This document shows positions 1 to 12,162 of a DNA stretch of 47,412 bases, in pieces; positions within the stretch are counted from its first letter, which is position 1, and every line of letters begins with the position of its first letter. The notes beneath the pieces are model-generated. The model searched no databases and was not told the origin of the DNA. It worked only from the letters and a program-made list of their open reading frames with translations. The position numbers were made by a program, and so were the translations under genes. The DNA lies in assembly GCA_021014945.1 (NCBI GenBank), contig MU266548.1, forward strand, positions 1 to 47,412, read 5' to 3'. The DNA comes from Leucogyrophana mollusca. Lineage: Eukaryota > Basidiomycota > Agaricomycetes > Boletales.

Positions 1-1197
1 CAAACGTCCAATGATTGAAAAACTTATGGGCTTTCATAAAGGCAATCACGGGTTATGTACTAGGGTGCTGTGGTGAAAATTCTACATTTTGGTGATAACT
101 GACCATATTGGTGACCAAGTCAGCAAGAGATTTATCGGTGGATCTTTGACCGGGTTAGCCGTTCCGATATTTAATCACGACAGTCATCACCTGGACAGCC
201 GAACGTGGGCGTCTCCAAGACCAGCGTCCACTACATAAAGTTATACTGAAGTTAGAAAGCACCATGGCAACACATCTTGGCATTCAATTACAACGTTTAT
301 CATTCAGACACCTGATTGTGAGTTGATGAAAGGCTAGCGTCCATTACATAAGGTTATAGCGAAGTCAGGAAACACAACGTAGACACAACTCGGCACAAAC
401 TTGCAGGATGGACGCTGTTGGTAATGTGTCTTAATTCTTGAAAAACTCGATACCCCCGAGAATTTGACCCAATTCGATGAATTCTTATAAACTCGCTTGC
501 ATCGTTGTATAGCTGTGGCTGTTTGCCATGACCATCCTCTTATATATATCACTACAAAGATACTTATAAGAATTGCGCATATTGTGCTGATTTAAGCCAA
601 TATAATGCATTGTATACCATTACGATTTCCTCATGAGATGTCTGATGGGAGACACAAAATGTAATCCTGCCACGCGCCATCCTTATGTACTCCCGCTTGC
701 TCCATACCCAACGCCCCATACCATTTAAGAGTTTTTATTGCTCCGACGGAGTCCAAGTCGAGCTTTGGGCATTGGGCGAAACCTTTCGGCCGTCTCGCGG
801 CTCGAGTTTCCGCGCGATGAGTTTTGTTATCCGAACTTTAACGAGGTCAATTTGATGAAGTTGGAATTGTCGATGCTTGACAGCTTCCCGGGAAGGGGAG
901 GCCAGTCATTGAGCCGGATTCACCACACGTTATCGCCATGTCAAGATGCAGATACGCCGCGATGGGTCTGTACGTGCAGCATGGCGGAATTGCAAAGCTT
1001 CTATCGGACCATATGGTACACGGACGCGAAGCTCCAAGTCAACGCGTCTCGCGGCACTTAGTTGGGACAATGTCATCGACAACCATGCTGTCACGTCAAA
1101 TCCTCCACCCCCCGCGTCCGAAGCAATATCAACTTCAGTCCGTGGTATAAAGCGAAAGGCCAAAGGATGTCCTCCTACTGTAGTCACGCCATCCGCG
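1..1197. other. Gene-free left edge
   Basis: No reading frame here has recognisable domain content or convincing splice structure. The first 700 bases are AT-richer than the rest of the window and hold a diverged tandem repeat (listed separately). The last ~450 bases probably contain the promoter and 5' leader of the secreted nuclease-like gene that begins at 1198. Confidence 0.5.
219..400. repeat. Diverged tandem repeat, period about 117 bp
   Basis: The ~60 bases from 221 (starting agcgtccactacataaagtt) recur at about 338 (agcgtccattacataaggtt), followed in both by a similar gaagt.ag.aa.cac stretch and a similar ACAC.T..GGC end. The second halves of the units are not clearly related, so this is an old partial tandem duplication. 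Confidence 0.55.
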
Positions 1198-3442
1198 ATG
1201 CTACTGTCACTCAGGCTCGTAGCGCTCCTGGCGACCGTCGGGCGCTTGGCCCTGTCCACCACGATAGCAGAGATACAGGGAACCGCCTTTCAGAGCCCTT
1301 TCGCAGGCAAGAAGGTCGCTGGTGTACATGGCGTGGTGTCCGCCAAAGTAAGTGCCATTACACCTTCTGATTTTTCTGTACAACAGTTTACAAATTATTG
1401 CTTGAACAATAGTCCAATAAAGGATTCTGGATGTCCAGTGTCCCAACCAAAGGCTCACCCGCATTAGCTGGTCTGATGGTGTACACGTCCTTGAATACCA
1501 CGCTGTCTAAAGTTAGTGTCGGGAACCTTGTCTCCCTCGGCGGGACGGTTTCCCCGTATCGCCCAATTACAGATAAGAACGACCTCTACGTGGTCGAGCT
1601 GGAAAGCCCCACCGACATCGTTGTGCACTCTAAGTCAGCAACCGTCAGCCCAGTCGTACTCGGCAAAGATCGTACTCCGCCGACAGGCCAGCTCTCCGCA
1701 CTCGACAACGGTCCCGATGGCTTCCTCTCGGTTCCCAACAATGTATCCAGTGTTGAAGCAGTAAACGCACAACTTCAGCCCAACAAATATGGTCTCGACT
1801 TCTGGCAGAGTCTTTCTGGGCAGTTGGTTCAAATCCCAGCTCCCGTGGCGGTTGACTTTAACGACAGGTATGGATCGTTCTGGGTACATGGCGACTGGGA
1901 CGTCACCGGTAAGAATAGCCGGGGTGGTCTGACAATGATCCTTGGTGCGCGTGTGGTGACCATCATTCTAGAGGAGTGTGATCTGATACGGTTGCAATCC
2001 AGGCTCGGACGGCTTGCCTACTCCCCATCCCGAAATGGTCGTCATCGGAAAGCCCTTGGATGGTACCAAGAACCCGACGGTCTCAATTGGTACTACTCTG
2101 TCGGACATAACTGGCATCGTACAATTCCAGCAAGTGTAATGACCCCTGACATCTTGTCCGGAATTAACGGCCTTCGCACAGGTACGACTACTTCACGATA
2201 TTACCGCTTACTGCCCCTACCGTCAAGAAGGCTCCCACCTCGAATGTTCCTTCCACTAGCATTACTTCAAGCAAAGACGCATGCACCATCACCGTGGGAG
2301 ATTATAATGTACAACCCCTTTCCTTCGGTATTTTGCGAATTTTCTATTCACTGGCTGTATCCTCAGGTCGAAAACATGTCCCCGACATCTGACCACATGG
2401 TCGCCGTTGCCACCCACATCGCAGAGAATCTTAAGAGTCCAGACATCCTGTTCGTGCAAGAAATTCAGGACAACAGTGGTACAAAAGACGACGGCGTCGT
2501 TGATGCCCAAACGACGCTCACGAATCTCGTTGCTGCTATCACGAAAGCAGGTTCAAAAGTCAAGTATTCCTTCGTTGACATCAATCCTGTTAACGATCAG
2601 GACGGCGGAGTTCCAGGAGGCAACATTCGCCAGGCATATCTGTGAGTCCATCCAGCTGCCGTCCGAACAGTGGCTGATTCTGCTCAAGGTACAATCCTGA
2701 CAAGGTGTCTCTCGTCTCCGGATCACATCCGGGAGGCGCAACAGATGCTGTCGAAGTCAAGAAGGACTCTTCTGGCAAGCTAACCCTCAGGTAGGCGATG
2801 TTCTGATGCCTCATCTCGATCCAACGAAACCCGTGTTTTGCCTCAGCTATAACCCTGGACGAATTGACCCTACCAACCCCGCCTGGAAGTCCTCACGCAA
2901 ACCCCTTGTTGCCGCATGGCAGACAGTTTCCGGAGACCGGTTCTTTACGATCAACCTCCAGCTCACCGCCAAACTTGACAGTTCCTCGACTTGGGGAGAC
3001 GCTCGCCCTCCAATCAACGCAGGGGTCTCCCATCGAACGGAGCAGGTTCAAGTTGTTGCGGTTCGTCTTCTCCTTTGCAATGATATAACTTGCATCCTCA
3101 CAAGGAACCCAGGACTTCGTCAAGACAATTCACAGCGCCGATTCACAGGCTTCGATCCTCGTCGGCGGTGACTGCAATGAGTACCTCTTCACGACGAGTG
3201 TCTTTGCTCCTTTTGATGGGCTATTGACGGACATCGACTCAATTGCGAACATCCCTGCCGCCGAGCGCTACACGTACGTGTACAACGGCGTCTCAGAGCA
3301 GCTTGACCACCTATTTGTGTCGGATGCGGTGAAGGCGCGTGGAGTGAGAGCCGAGCATGTGCATGTGAACAACTGGGCAGCAAGCTTGTCGAAGAGAGCC
3401 AGCGACCATGACCCTACCGTCGCCCAAGTCCAAGTTTGCTGA
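1198..3442 (+). CDS. Secreted endonuclease/exonuclease/phosphatase-fold protein (ExeM/NucH-like)
   Basis: Predicted extracellular metal-dependent phosphoesterase or nuclease. The start at 1198 gives a hydrophobic signal peptide (MLLSLRLVALLATVG...). After it come an OB-like N-terminal part (GFWMSSVPTKGSPALAG) and the EEP catalytic domain: DYNVENMSP, FVQEIQDNSG (catalytic Glu), LVGGDCNEY (Asp/Asn) and the terminal SDHDP (Asp/His). Spliced exons: 1198-1347, 1413-1944, 2003-2129, 2182-2308, 2367-2641, 2689-2790, 2847-about 3070, about 3113-3442. All junctions keep frame, but the donor of the last intron is weak. The intron after 2129 appears to be GC-AG (donor GCAAGT), because only that choice restores the family's QF.YDYFTILP stretch. 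Fungal relatives are single secreted proteins; the substrate (DNA, RNA or another phosphoester) cannot be read. Confidence 0.85.
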
Positions 3443-3558
3443 TCACTGGCTAGCTATCGGGCAACGATACCCCTTTTTGATTTCAATTCTTGATGATACC
3501 CAGGTAATATAGGGTTGAGTATGCTGCTGTACGATATAAATGTGTAGTATGCAGCATC

Positions 3559-6500
3559 CTATTGATCTACCTGAGTCTGAGTTTTATCCGCAGGTGGAGT
3601 ACCTTTCTCTAAGACGAAGGTATCGATCGTCCAACCAAATCGACGTGTAAGACAGAGACCCAGTCGACGAGCCTTCCAGAAGTCGAGGTTGGGTTCAGGA
3701 TGAGGAGCGTACACTGGAGCAAGATTAACAAATACCGCGAATGGTCGCAAGGGCAGTGGTCTTACCGCTGAAACTGGACTCCTCGCCGGCCTTTGTAAAA
3801 CGCCATGAGGTACCACGTGTTTTCAGGATAGTGAAGCCTAGCTGTGAGAAGGCCTGCAGCACATCAGACCACATAACTGAGCCAAGTTGAGAACTGATCT
3901 CATCGCTGTCATCAATCAAAGGCATCAGACTGATGAGACATGGCTGACTACAGGGGCAGGAGTCACCTAGACGTGAGGCGGAATATGTTACGAAGTGTTT
4001 TGTGCGTACGTGCAGGCACGGGAATCTGTTCGGGGGGCGCGGATGGAGTTGAAGTATCTGAAAGGGCTGGTGTAGGATCCGATGGTGGTGGTATGGGCAC
4101 AGACTCCTGCTCAGCTGCGTCTGGTATTTGCCCGCGCTTCTTCTTCTTTCCCTTTTGACTTTTGAGTATTGCCGGCGACACGCCTAGTTCTTCCAAAAGG
4201 GCCTCTTGGCTAACAGGGCCTTTTGCTACTGGAGTTGCGCCCTTTTTCCTCACTGGACACCGTCGTTTATCTCTTAGATGCCCCTCTAGAGATGATATGG
4301 CCACATACCGAAGTCCGCCCATTGTTCCTTTCGCACCAGTAGAGGATCAACGAACGTCTGGACCATCTTTTGGACTTTTTCACCAATTACAGGCAGGAGC
4401 TGCCGATCGGCCTTCGCCCAGAATGTCGCGAAAGCATTGTCGACCGACTCGCATGCACTGACCCACGCTTCATTCTGAACTGAAAATCAGCCTAAAGCTA
4501 TAAGGCGACATGCACGTGGATTCCACCTTCTTCGGCGCTTTAGGATACTCAAACATAGACACCGGGAAAGCCACAGCGCTGAGATTCATTTGTTTTCCTT
4601 CATAAGTGTCAAACCCGGAGCGCAACAGGCCAGTAAGCCGTTTCAAGCGCAGAGCGAAATCGTCGGTATTCCTCAAGTCGACCTTGGGCCGGTGCAGGTT
4701 GATCATCTCAAGGGCGTCGTGGATGCTTGCGGCCTGGGCGAGGAGCATGGAGATCCGCGGGGTGATCCGAGCGTTCTGATCCGTCGAAGGAGGGATGAGA
4801 TCGAGCTCCGCAAAAACTTGGGAGACCTCGAGTTCGTCCATGCGTTCATCCTCAAGGAGACCGACCAACAGATCAACCAGGCGATCTCCGGACGGTCCAG
4901 TATACCTGACTTGACTCTTGTGCAGACGCTGGTCCTTGAAACTCACTTCAAAGTCTACGCGAGAGATAAGAATGAGTGAGGAATGACGAAATCCGACCCT
5001 TATGCACGTACAATCTCGGAATGGCGGAGACACAGACACCGCCATCGAGTATCGGAGCTTTATCTGAGCCTTCAGGGCAACGAGCAAAACATGTGCGTCG
5101 ATGAATCCCTCCTCGTATCCGGGAGGCAGCCTTTTTCCACGTGCCGGTTTTCCCCCCAGTTCTTGGTATTTTCGATGAGCTTTTTTCGCAGCCTCAAGGA
5201 TAAGATGCCAGTCCTTATTCCCGCTCTAAGCAACTACGGATCTGGAGGCTGAGTTCAAAACTCACCGAGAAGTCCCTGTAAGCATCGACTATCACTCCCG
5301 CCGCCGCTCTGTCCTGTATAAATGACGTGTTTGCCAGTCGGGATTTGGATGTCAGCTCCCCTCGGTGATCGAAGTGCTGCTGAAGCTGCTCAGCAAGATA
5401 TTGTGGATCGGTTCGCAGACTGATCAGGTGATCTTTGGCGAGATCATATTGGGACTGTACCAATGCAGAGAACGCTGGGAATGAAAACTCATCCGGATGA
5501 AGGTAGGGTCGGAGGCTACTTTGTAGCGCAACAGAGTCCCAGCCGTAGTTTATAGTAGGAATGCTGGGTATTTCGGGTGGAGGAAGGGGATCCTGTGCGG
5601 GAGGAATAGTATTGAGATCGACACCCTCGAGAATCTTCTCTGCTGCGTTGAGTAAAAACGTAAGCTGCAAACAAATAGAACGCGTCAATATGAACCATAG
5701 GGGAGTGGATAACCAACGTCATTACAAGCTTCGTCTGAAAATCAAACACTGGCAGGACTTCGCGAAATGCCATCGCGTCGCCGCGCATCTCGAGCGCCAT
5801 CCCCATCATGTTGTCATCGTACCGAACCCTCCAAGATACAAGCTTCCCGTAGGTTGTGCTATCTCCATGACAAAGCAAAGCGGCATCCTTCGTGTCTCGG
5901 CGCCCAATGAGACCTGTTACACCACCAAAGTGTATCTAGACATCACCAATCAGTACAAACATGAGCTGGTTTGGTAGACCCTGGCAGAGCGCATACTTGG
6001 TCTCGGTCATACTGAGCAAATGCAGATGGGAGTAGATGGGCCCGATAGTGGAGTAATGACAGGACTGTTCAAACGACAAAGTCAGGAAAAGATGAAATTG
6101 GGCAAAGAAATACGTGTTACACTTGGAACCACCATCGACTGTGAGGGCAGTGGAATTGACGTAAGGAACGACAAAGTCTTGCTTTATGGTGCCAAAGAGC
6201 ACGCCGCCGATACCTCTTATAGGGTATTTGACTAGTTCTTCTGGTTTCAGGGATTCGTTTCGTGGCATCCCAGGATAGACCTCGAGCAGAAGTTCATGCT
6301 TTTTGGAGCGCGACCTCTTCGATCCGTAACGATCAGCGAAAGTCAACGTAGACACGATGGTGGAGGGTCAAACCTTGCCCCATCTTTTCTTGATAGTATC
6401 TTCGTACCCAAGGACTAAGGTGTGCAACTTGTCATAAACGAAAAACAGCTTTTCGCTGGCAACCTTGGCTTCGGCCTCAGCTTCCTCTAAAGTTAGACGG

Positions 6501-6619
6501 ACTTCAGGTATAAGATGTGTCGGACGGTCTGAGGTTTCAGTGACCTTCTCTGCAACCTCCGGGTGGTGCGCATCGGCATCCTCATGCTTTTCTTCGATTT
6601 CTGGATGGGATTCGGCCAT
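3559..6619 (-). CDS. Large Agaricomycete protein with a HicA-like C-terminal fold
   Basis: Multi-exon gene from ATG 6619 to a stop at 3559. The first exon is acidic (EIEEKHEDADAHHPEV). Middle exons carry conserved-looking blocks: RSRSKKHELLLEVYPGMP, IRGIGGVLFG, IHFGGVTGLIGRRDTK, WDSVALQSSLRPYLHPDEF and a Lys-rich/Pro-rich linker around 4000-4200 (KGKKKKRGQ, then PPPSDPTPALSDTSTP). The last two exons join across a 50-nt intron (about 3721-3770). They give W.DVLQAFSQLGFTILKTRG..WRF followed by PHPEPN and RRFGW, the layout of the small dsRBD-like HicA fold (Gly-Ser/Thr loop, then the H-P-H-P strand). In bacteria HicA is an mRNA interferase; in fungi this module caps long proteins and its role is unknown. 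The His of the bacterial active site appears only as the PHPEP His. Internal splices near 5000-6200 are uncertain. Confidence 0.6.
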
Positions 6620-6801
6620 GGTGGGGGCTCTTCACGAAGCACGACATGAACGCCTTCATAGATGCCAGGACATGCTTTTGAGTTGCATAACATTTACGTG
6701 AAGGCTAGGATGCGCTAGAATTCGGAGGTTGTAACCAGAATAGCCTGAGAACCGAACATGCTCACGAGCCGGAAAGACTCTCGATCTCAAACATATCCTT
6801 C
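6620..6801. promoter_or_regulatory. Short shared divergent promoter
   Basis: Only 182 bases separate the start of the HicA-like gene (leftward) from the start of CDC123 (rightward). Both promoters and 5' leaders must fit here or overlap the genes. No TATA-like element is obvious. Confidence 0.5.
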
Positions 6802-8071
6802 ATGGCTCCTGCCACACTTTTTCCACCGATAACGCCAGATTATCTTTTATCATTTCAATTTTCTTCTTGGTACCCAAAGTTCTCGCACATCAGCATAAAA
6901 TCGACCATCATCCGACCTTTAGATCAGGCATTCCGTGATTATCTCGACTCAGACGGTGTGTTCGTACCAAAAGGATCAGGAGATTTGTTGGTCGGATTGA
7001 TATCTTGATTTCCCCTCAGATTGTAAAATCTAACCCAATCGTCTGGATCCCTTCACAGACTTGCAGAAAGTTCCTTGTCTGATGATGATGACGATGACTC
7101 GGACGATGCCTCTGTCGGCCAGCAGTTCGCCTTCCCAGAACTGGATGCGCACATAAGGAAAGCAATCCAAGACTATGGTGCCGTGTTCCCCAAGCTAAAC
7201 TTCTCTTCGCCCAAGGTAAGGTAGCACGCGGTGGGCATATGCTTTAGACGAAAGCTCACAACTAGCCAGGATGCATCATGGGTCTTACCAGCCTCGTCGC
7301 CCTTGAAATGCACAGCTCCTGCAGATGTTTACCTCCTCCTCAAATCGTCCGACTTCATATCGCATGACTTGAGCCCCGACACGGTGTTCGCGGGCTGCGA
7401 TACTGGCATAGCTGACTCACCCACGTATGAGCTGGAGCTCGTCCTGCGTAAATGGTACCCTGTAGACCGTAGTCGAGAGCTGCGATGTTTTGTCCGTGAA
7501 GGCTCTTTGATAGGTTCGCCTTCTTCCGAGTCAATATCTCACCCGGGCTTAGTTGCATCGCAGGTATATGTCAACGAGACACCAATTACTACGATTTCAT
7601 GAACGAGCGACAAACGCGGGACACCATCACGACGACTGTCCAGCGCTTTTGGGATGAAAACATCAAGCTGAAATGGGAGGGAGAGCAAGACTGTCCGTCT
7701 GCTTTTTTCTAAATCAGTGTCAGGAGTATCGGCTCACGCGATTATGAACAGACACATTTGACCTCCTGCTGACCCGTGACCTATCGCGCGCGCACATATT
7801 AGACTTCAATCCTTACGCACTACGTACCGATCCCCTGCTATTCACGTACGAGGACCTGTCGTCACTTCTGGCGACCAGCCAGAGCGCACCAGATTTGCGG
7901 ATCATCGACTCTCCGACTCATCCTGTTGCAGCACGAAATGCTCCCGCTCACCAGCACAACATGGTTCCACTCGAAGCTCTCAGCCTTAGCAACGGGCGTG
8001 GCATAGATGAATTCGCTGATCTATGGCGAGAAGAGATAAAGAAGTCCATGGATGATGAGTCAAAAAACTGA
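6802..8071 (+). CDS. CDC123: Cell division cycle protein 123 (eIF2 assembly factor)
   Basis: CDC123/D123 is an ATP-grasp-like chaperone that helps assemble the eIF2 heterotrimer by binding eIF2-gamma, and so controls translation initiation. The N-terminus carries the family signature (FQFSSWYPKFSHISIKSTII, then PLDQAFRDYL and a DGVFVPKGSGD). It is followed by the usual acidic run (SDDDDDDSDD), FPELDAHIRKAI, PKLNFSSPKDASWVL, LVLRKWYPVDRSRELRCFVR, GICQRDTNYYDF and ILDFNPYALRTDPLLF. Exons 6802-6986, 7059-7215, 7270-7513, 7564-7692 and 7752-8071 splice in frame with GT..AG borders. About 280 residues, slightly shorter than yeast or human homologues. It looks complete and functional. Confidence 0.93.
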
Positions 8072-8425
8072 AAGAACCTATAGCTGCCTATAAAATCATG
8101 ACCTATTAGAGTTGTGTGCTGGAGTGAGTTTCCACGCGACGAACTGACATCGTTGATGGACAGCTTCGACCTGTGCTTATACGTCTATCCAAGGGGCTTC
8201 CTCCGAGTCAGATGTTACCGCCCTCTGACAATCCCCAAAGGCGATACTTCATAGACAGCACCCGGGCTGCACCACATCCTACCTGGTTATGACGGCAAGA
8301 CTGGAGTTGCGACTGCACAAAACGGTTGTAGTATGGTGAAAAAAATAAACTTGGGTTCTTCGCATCAACAAGAGCCAGTACAGCAGCAGTTGAGTAGGCA
8401 CATAACCCCGTGTAAAACGTATAAA
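8072..8425. other. Convergent intergenic spacer
   Basis: Lies between the 3' ends of CDC123 and the cysteine-rich gene. It contains an AATAAA-like stretch near 8343 and no supported reading frame; it is probably both 3' UTRs. Confidence 0.5.
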
Positions 8426-9975
8426 CTAGTCATAGTCCTCCAAACTTTGCTGTGAAGGGGGAAAGTTATTAGTAGCTTGTCATGGGCGAAAGTGTAGATG
8501 GACAACAGCCCAAACACTCACTGAATAATTGCCACAATATCCACAGCGTCTTCTCGAATCGTCGCTGCAAGCTTGACATAGAGGTATGTCACAGTAACAA
8601 CACCGCTCTGTACAATCCCTGCACAAACGACGACCGCAAGACCACTTTGCGCAAGTAACTTTGGTTTCTGAGCAAACGTCGCACATTTTCCCATGGCAGA
8701 GCTCGCACTCTGCGACGAGTGTGACACCTTGAGTCGTCCTTGCCTTGTCCGTTCCACCTACTCCCTCTTCTTCTATGCAATCATCACAGAGGGTCACCTC
8801 AGCACAGTCCCTGCAGTTCTCGATGTATTTGCACATGTAACAATATACCTTCTGGCAGCGAGGACAGTGCCTCAAGGGCGCCTTTGAAGGAGAAGTTGCA
8901 CATGTGTCGCAGAGCCAGCGTTGTGAGCAGACGCAGAAGAGGCCGTCTCCTGGGACACACTCCGAACAAATCTGTCCTCCTCTTTGGGACATTTTGGACC
9001 AACATTGTATACCGTCGCACTGACGCCAAACTACTGATCCACCGACAGCACAGCCCACGCACGGAGCGGGCTTCGGAGGGTGTACACGAAGAGTGCTGGT
9101 AATATTGGATGTTCCGACGTCGTTAGACGTGTTGGGGTCCTCTTGGGGGAGCCCCGGGCACCATGAGAGTTCAGTCGAGCAATAATAACGCTTGCAGGTG
9201 GGGCATGGTGCTATCGTCCACTGCCAGTGGGCCCCTTGCGTTTCTATACACGGACGACATAATTTCCGCGTGGGATGTGTCGAGCAGCGCTCAATTGGCA
9301 CAACGTGCGAGCCTTGGCAGTCGCGATTGGCACAGGAAACAACCTGGCAGCCAATGCACGACTCCAAACCCGATGCGCAAACAGGGCAGGTGACGTAGGT
9401 TAAGTATTCCATGTCATCAGCATCTATAACGGAATGCTGAAGAAGGTGGTCGTAGAATGTCTAGCAAAGCGTCAGGGCGTCAACGGCGTCACTGAATACG
9501 TGCAAAACTTCCAATACGTTACCTGCACTCGCTGGCGAGCTTGGTCTGCTTGTCGCTGCTTCCTCAGTCTTGCCTCCTGCCTCTCTCTATCCAAAGTCTC
9601 ATGCTGGCGTCGCAGTGAGCTGCGAACATACTCCCTTAATTCATGGAGAGTCTGTATGATATCCGAAGGCGCTGGAAAGCGACGGTCTTGAAACTTGTCG
9701 TGAACACGCATGGTGTTCAAATTAATCATAAAACGGGTGTCCATCCCAGGCTGATCCGGTCGCCCTTCACGGAGGTTTATGATTACAATAGAGGGCTCTT
9801 GCCCTGAATCGTCAACTTGATACGACAGTGTTGGGGAGTGCCACCAATGATCGATCGCAAACGGCGGCGGCAGTGAAGCGTTTCGATAGACGGACTGCAT
9901 GACCTGCAAAATCTGGGGTTGTAAAGGCTGTTCAGGCTCAGAGCCATCGAAGGAGATGCTGGTCCAGGACGTCAT
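8426..9975 (-). CDS. Cysteine-rich multi-zinc-ribbon protein, unrecognised family
   Basis: Three exons: 9975-9523, 9436-8522 and a final 24-nt exon 8449-8426 (GTGAGT..CACAG intron, then QSLEDYD and stop). The N-terminal ~150 residues are an alpha/beta segment with an Arg/Glu/Gln-rich coiled-coil-like stretch (LDRERQEARLRKQRQADQAR). The remaining ~300 residues are packed with CxxC pairs: CPVC, CIGC, CRPC, CPTC, CVGC, CSEC, CDTC, CPRC, CYMC, CRDC, CDDC, CELC, CDVC, CRDC, CQAC and CGYC. Spacing does not fit one canonical RING, B-box, PHD or IBR domain, but several cross-brace units in tandem are likely. No catalytic motif was seen. It could be an E3-like or scaffold protein; function unassigned. 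Confidence 0.75.
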
Positions 9976-10377
9976 GAAGCGCTAAAATCCAGTCTTAACA
10001 GCTAACGATGATTATTGATACGAAGGTTGCAGAAAGAGGAGCTGAACAAAGTCGAGTGCAAGCCGAGGGTCAGACAGGAAGCCCGATTTCCGATGCCGAT
10101 ACCCAGTGCCAATAGCCACCGAAAAAACACCCAAGGTCAATCTGTCAATGAGTACAGACCGTCCATACTGCTACTGGTAACTCGGTGCGGCTCACGTCAG
10201 GCAACGAACGGTGAAAGGCGTTCCAAGAGCCATTTTATTTCATTATCATTACGGTAATTCGGCGGACGAGGAGCCCTCTAAGTAACCAGTTCGCAAACAA
10301 TCCACAGGTTATGGTGGCGTCATCTATGTAGGGGTTCATGCAAGGATGTATACTGAACAATACCGTGGGGTAGTCGT
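9976..10377. other. Intergenic spacer
   Basis: Between the cysteine-rich gene start and the desaturase stop, both leftward. It holds the promoter of the former and the 3' UTR of the latter. No other signal seen. Confidence 0.5.
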
Positions 10378-12162
10378 CTAGAGCTTGTCGACCTCGATAC
10401 CAGAGTCGCTGGCGTTCCCATCAGTGAATGCAGGGCGGGTAGCAGCAAGACCGTGCGCGTTCTTGTAGAACACGATATTGCCCTCATCCTCGACGAACTG
10501 GAGGTCCAAGTTCAGCAAAAGCGATGTCGGAAAGACGATGTTCATCATACCTTGCACTCTTTGTAAACACGGTAAATCTCCTTCCAGCCACCGGGAGCAC
10601 CTTGGAGCTGAAGACCAGCCTGCTCAAGCCTCTGACGAAGAGCAGCTGCAGCCTCCCAGCTACGATACAAGTTGCACATGAGCACCCTTAACACTAAGCA
10701 AGATGACAAATTACATACGCGTTGTAGTGAGGGATCTTGCTGGAGACGTGGTGCAGGACGTGGGTCTCCGAGATACCGTGAGTGGCATGTGCACCAATCC
10801 AGGCCATGAGCGAGCCACAATCACCGAGTAGGTTACGGTCGAGAGTAGCGAGGGCACCACGAGGGAAGGTGAACTCGGGAGCGCGGTAGTGGGGGAGTAG
10901 AGGGTCAGTGTGTTGCAAGAAGGTGATCAAGACAAGCCAGTGGTTAACCCTGCATAGATTGGGTCAGCGCTCAAGGACCATTTAATTCAGGCGAGCTAAC
11001 TTACCAAAGGTAAGGTACGAGATACAAGCGGAAGACCGTGGCGAACCCGAACGTGTAGATCGACGTGATGACAGCCGCAAGCCAGAGCACAATACCTACG
11101 TCCGAGAGAACAATCGAACCATACTGGTGGGGAGCAAACATCACAGCCTCAGGCTTGAAATCTACACAACGTGATCAGGTATAATCCGTCGAAGTAATGA
11201 GCATACTTACGGTTGGTGCCCTTCGGGTACCTCTTTTGACCCGAGGCATTGCGAATGAGATATGCAGGCCACCCGGCAAGCTAATGACACGTATTAGCAT
11301 GTGATCTCTAGCAAGGTTACCCTCGATTCTTACCAGGTACGTCGCAGCACCGATGGTCGCTCCGATGGGAGAATCGCCCAAAGCCTCCCAGAGTTCCTTC
11401 TTCACCTCTTCGGCAACACTCGAACCGAGGATATCCTCCTTGGTAGGGTCGAAAGCGGGAAGCCCAAGCTGCGAACGTGTCTTCGGTACAAATACCTGGT
11501 CCTGGCTCAGATGACCGGTCGAAGCGTGATGTTTCGCATGTGTGATGCGCCACGAATGGTAAGGTACCCCCAAACTTCAATCAGAAGGATATGTCAATCA
11601 CGTGTTCATAGCTTGAAACAGACTGTCGCGTACGCGGAGTGAAGAACCCAGCCGACACTGTTGTTAATGAGCTTGGACTCAGAGAATGCTTGGTGTCCAC
11701 ACTCGTGCGCGATGACCCAGAGCCCGGTCGCGAACAGTCCTGTCCAGAAGCCGTACAATGCCCAAAGAGCAACGCGCCCAGCCGTATAAAGGTACGGGTG
11801 CGGGAGGGCGAGGTGCTCGGGCGTGATAAAGGTATCGAGGTAGGTGGCGGTCTTGTAGATGCCCGATATCACGATCAAATCCCATGCGCTGTAGAGTGAG
11901 CGCCTGGTCAGACCACTTTTCCCTGGGAAACGGGAGAAATTATCAGAACGTACACGTAGAGGGACGACTTGAATGCCGAGCGTTTGAAGCAGTGAGCACT
12001 AGATGAAGTCAAGACATTCTTTTCAATGATACTGTAGATGACAATAAAACACGCTGAGGGGCCTCACGGGATAGCACTGAGCAAGTCCTTGATCGTGAGG
12101 TCAGGGATAACAACCACATTTTGCTTGATGGTCGTAACGTCTTGTGTTGATGTAGCCCCCAT
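10378..12162 (-). CDS. Delta-12 (oleate) fatty acid desaturase, FAD2-like
   Basis: Membrane di-iron desaturase of the endoplasmic reticulum that converts oleoyl to linoleoyl chains. Start ATG 12162 (MGATSTQDVTT). Exon 1 ends at 12068 and exon 2 starts at 11998, joining to the class signature IPAHCFKRSAFKSSLYV. Three histidine boxes are present: HECGHQAF, HSWRITHAKHH and ETHVLHHVSS. Hydrophobic segments flank them (LYTAGRVALWALYGFWTG; VGIVLWLAAVITSIYTFGFA). Later exons give QYGSIVLSD, VNHWLVLITFLQHTDP and the C-terminal WKEIYRVYKECKV, then FYKNAHGLAATRP ending at 10378. All expected iron ligands are intact. About seven or eight exons. Delta-12 is favoured over delta-15 by overall pattern, but regiospecificity is not provable here. 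Confidence 0.92.
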
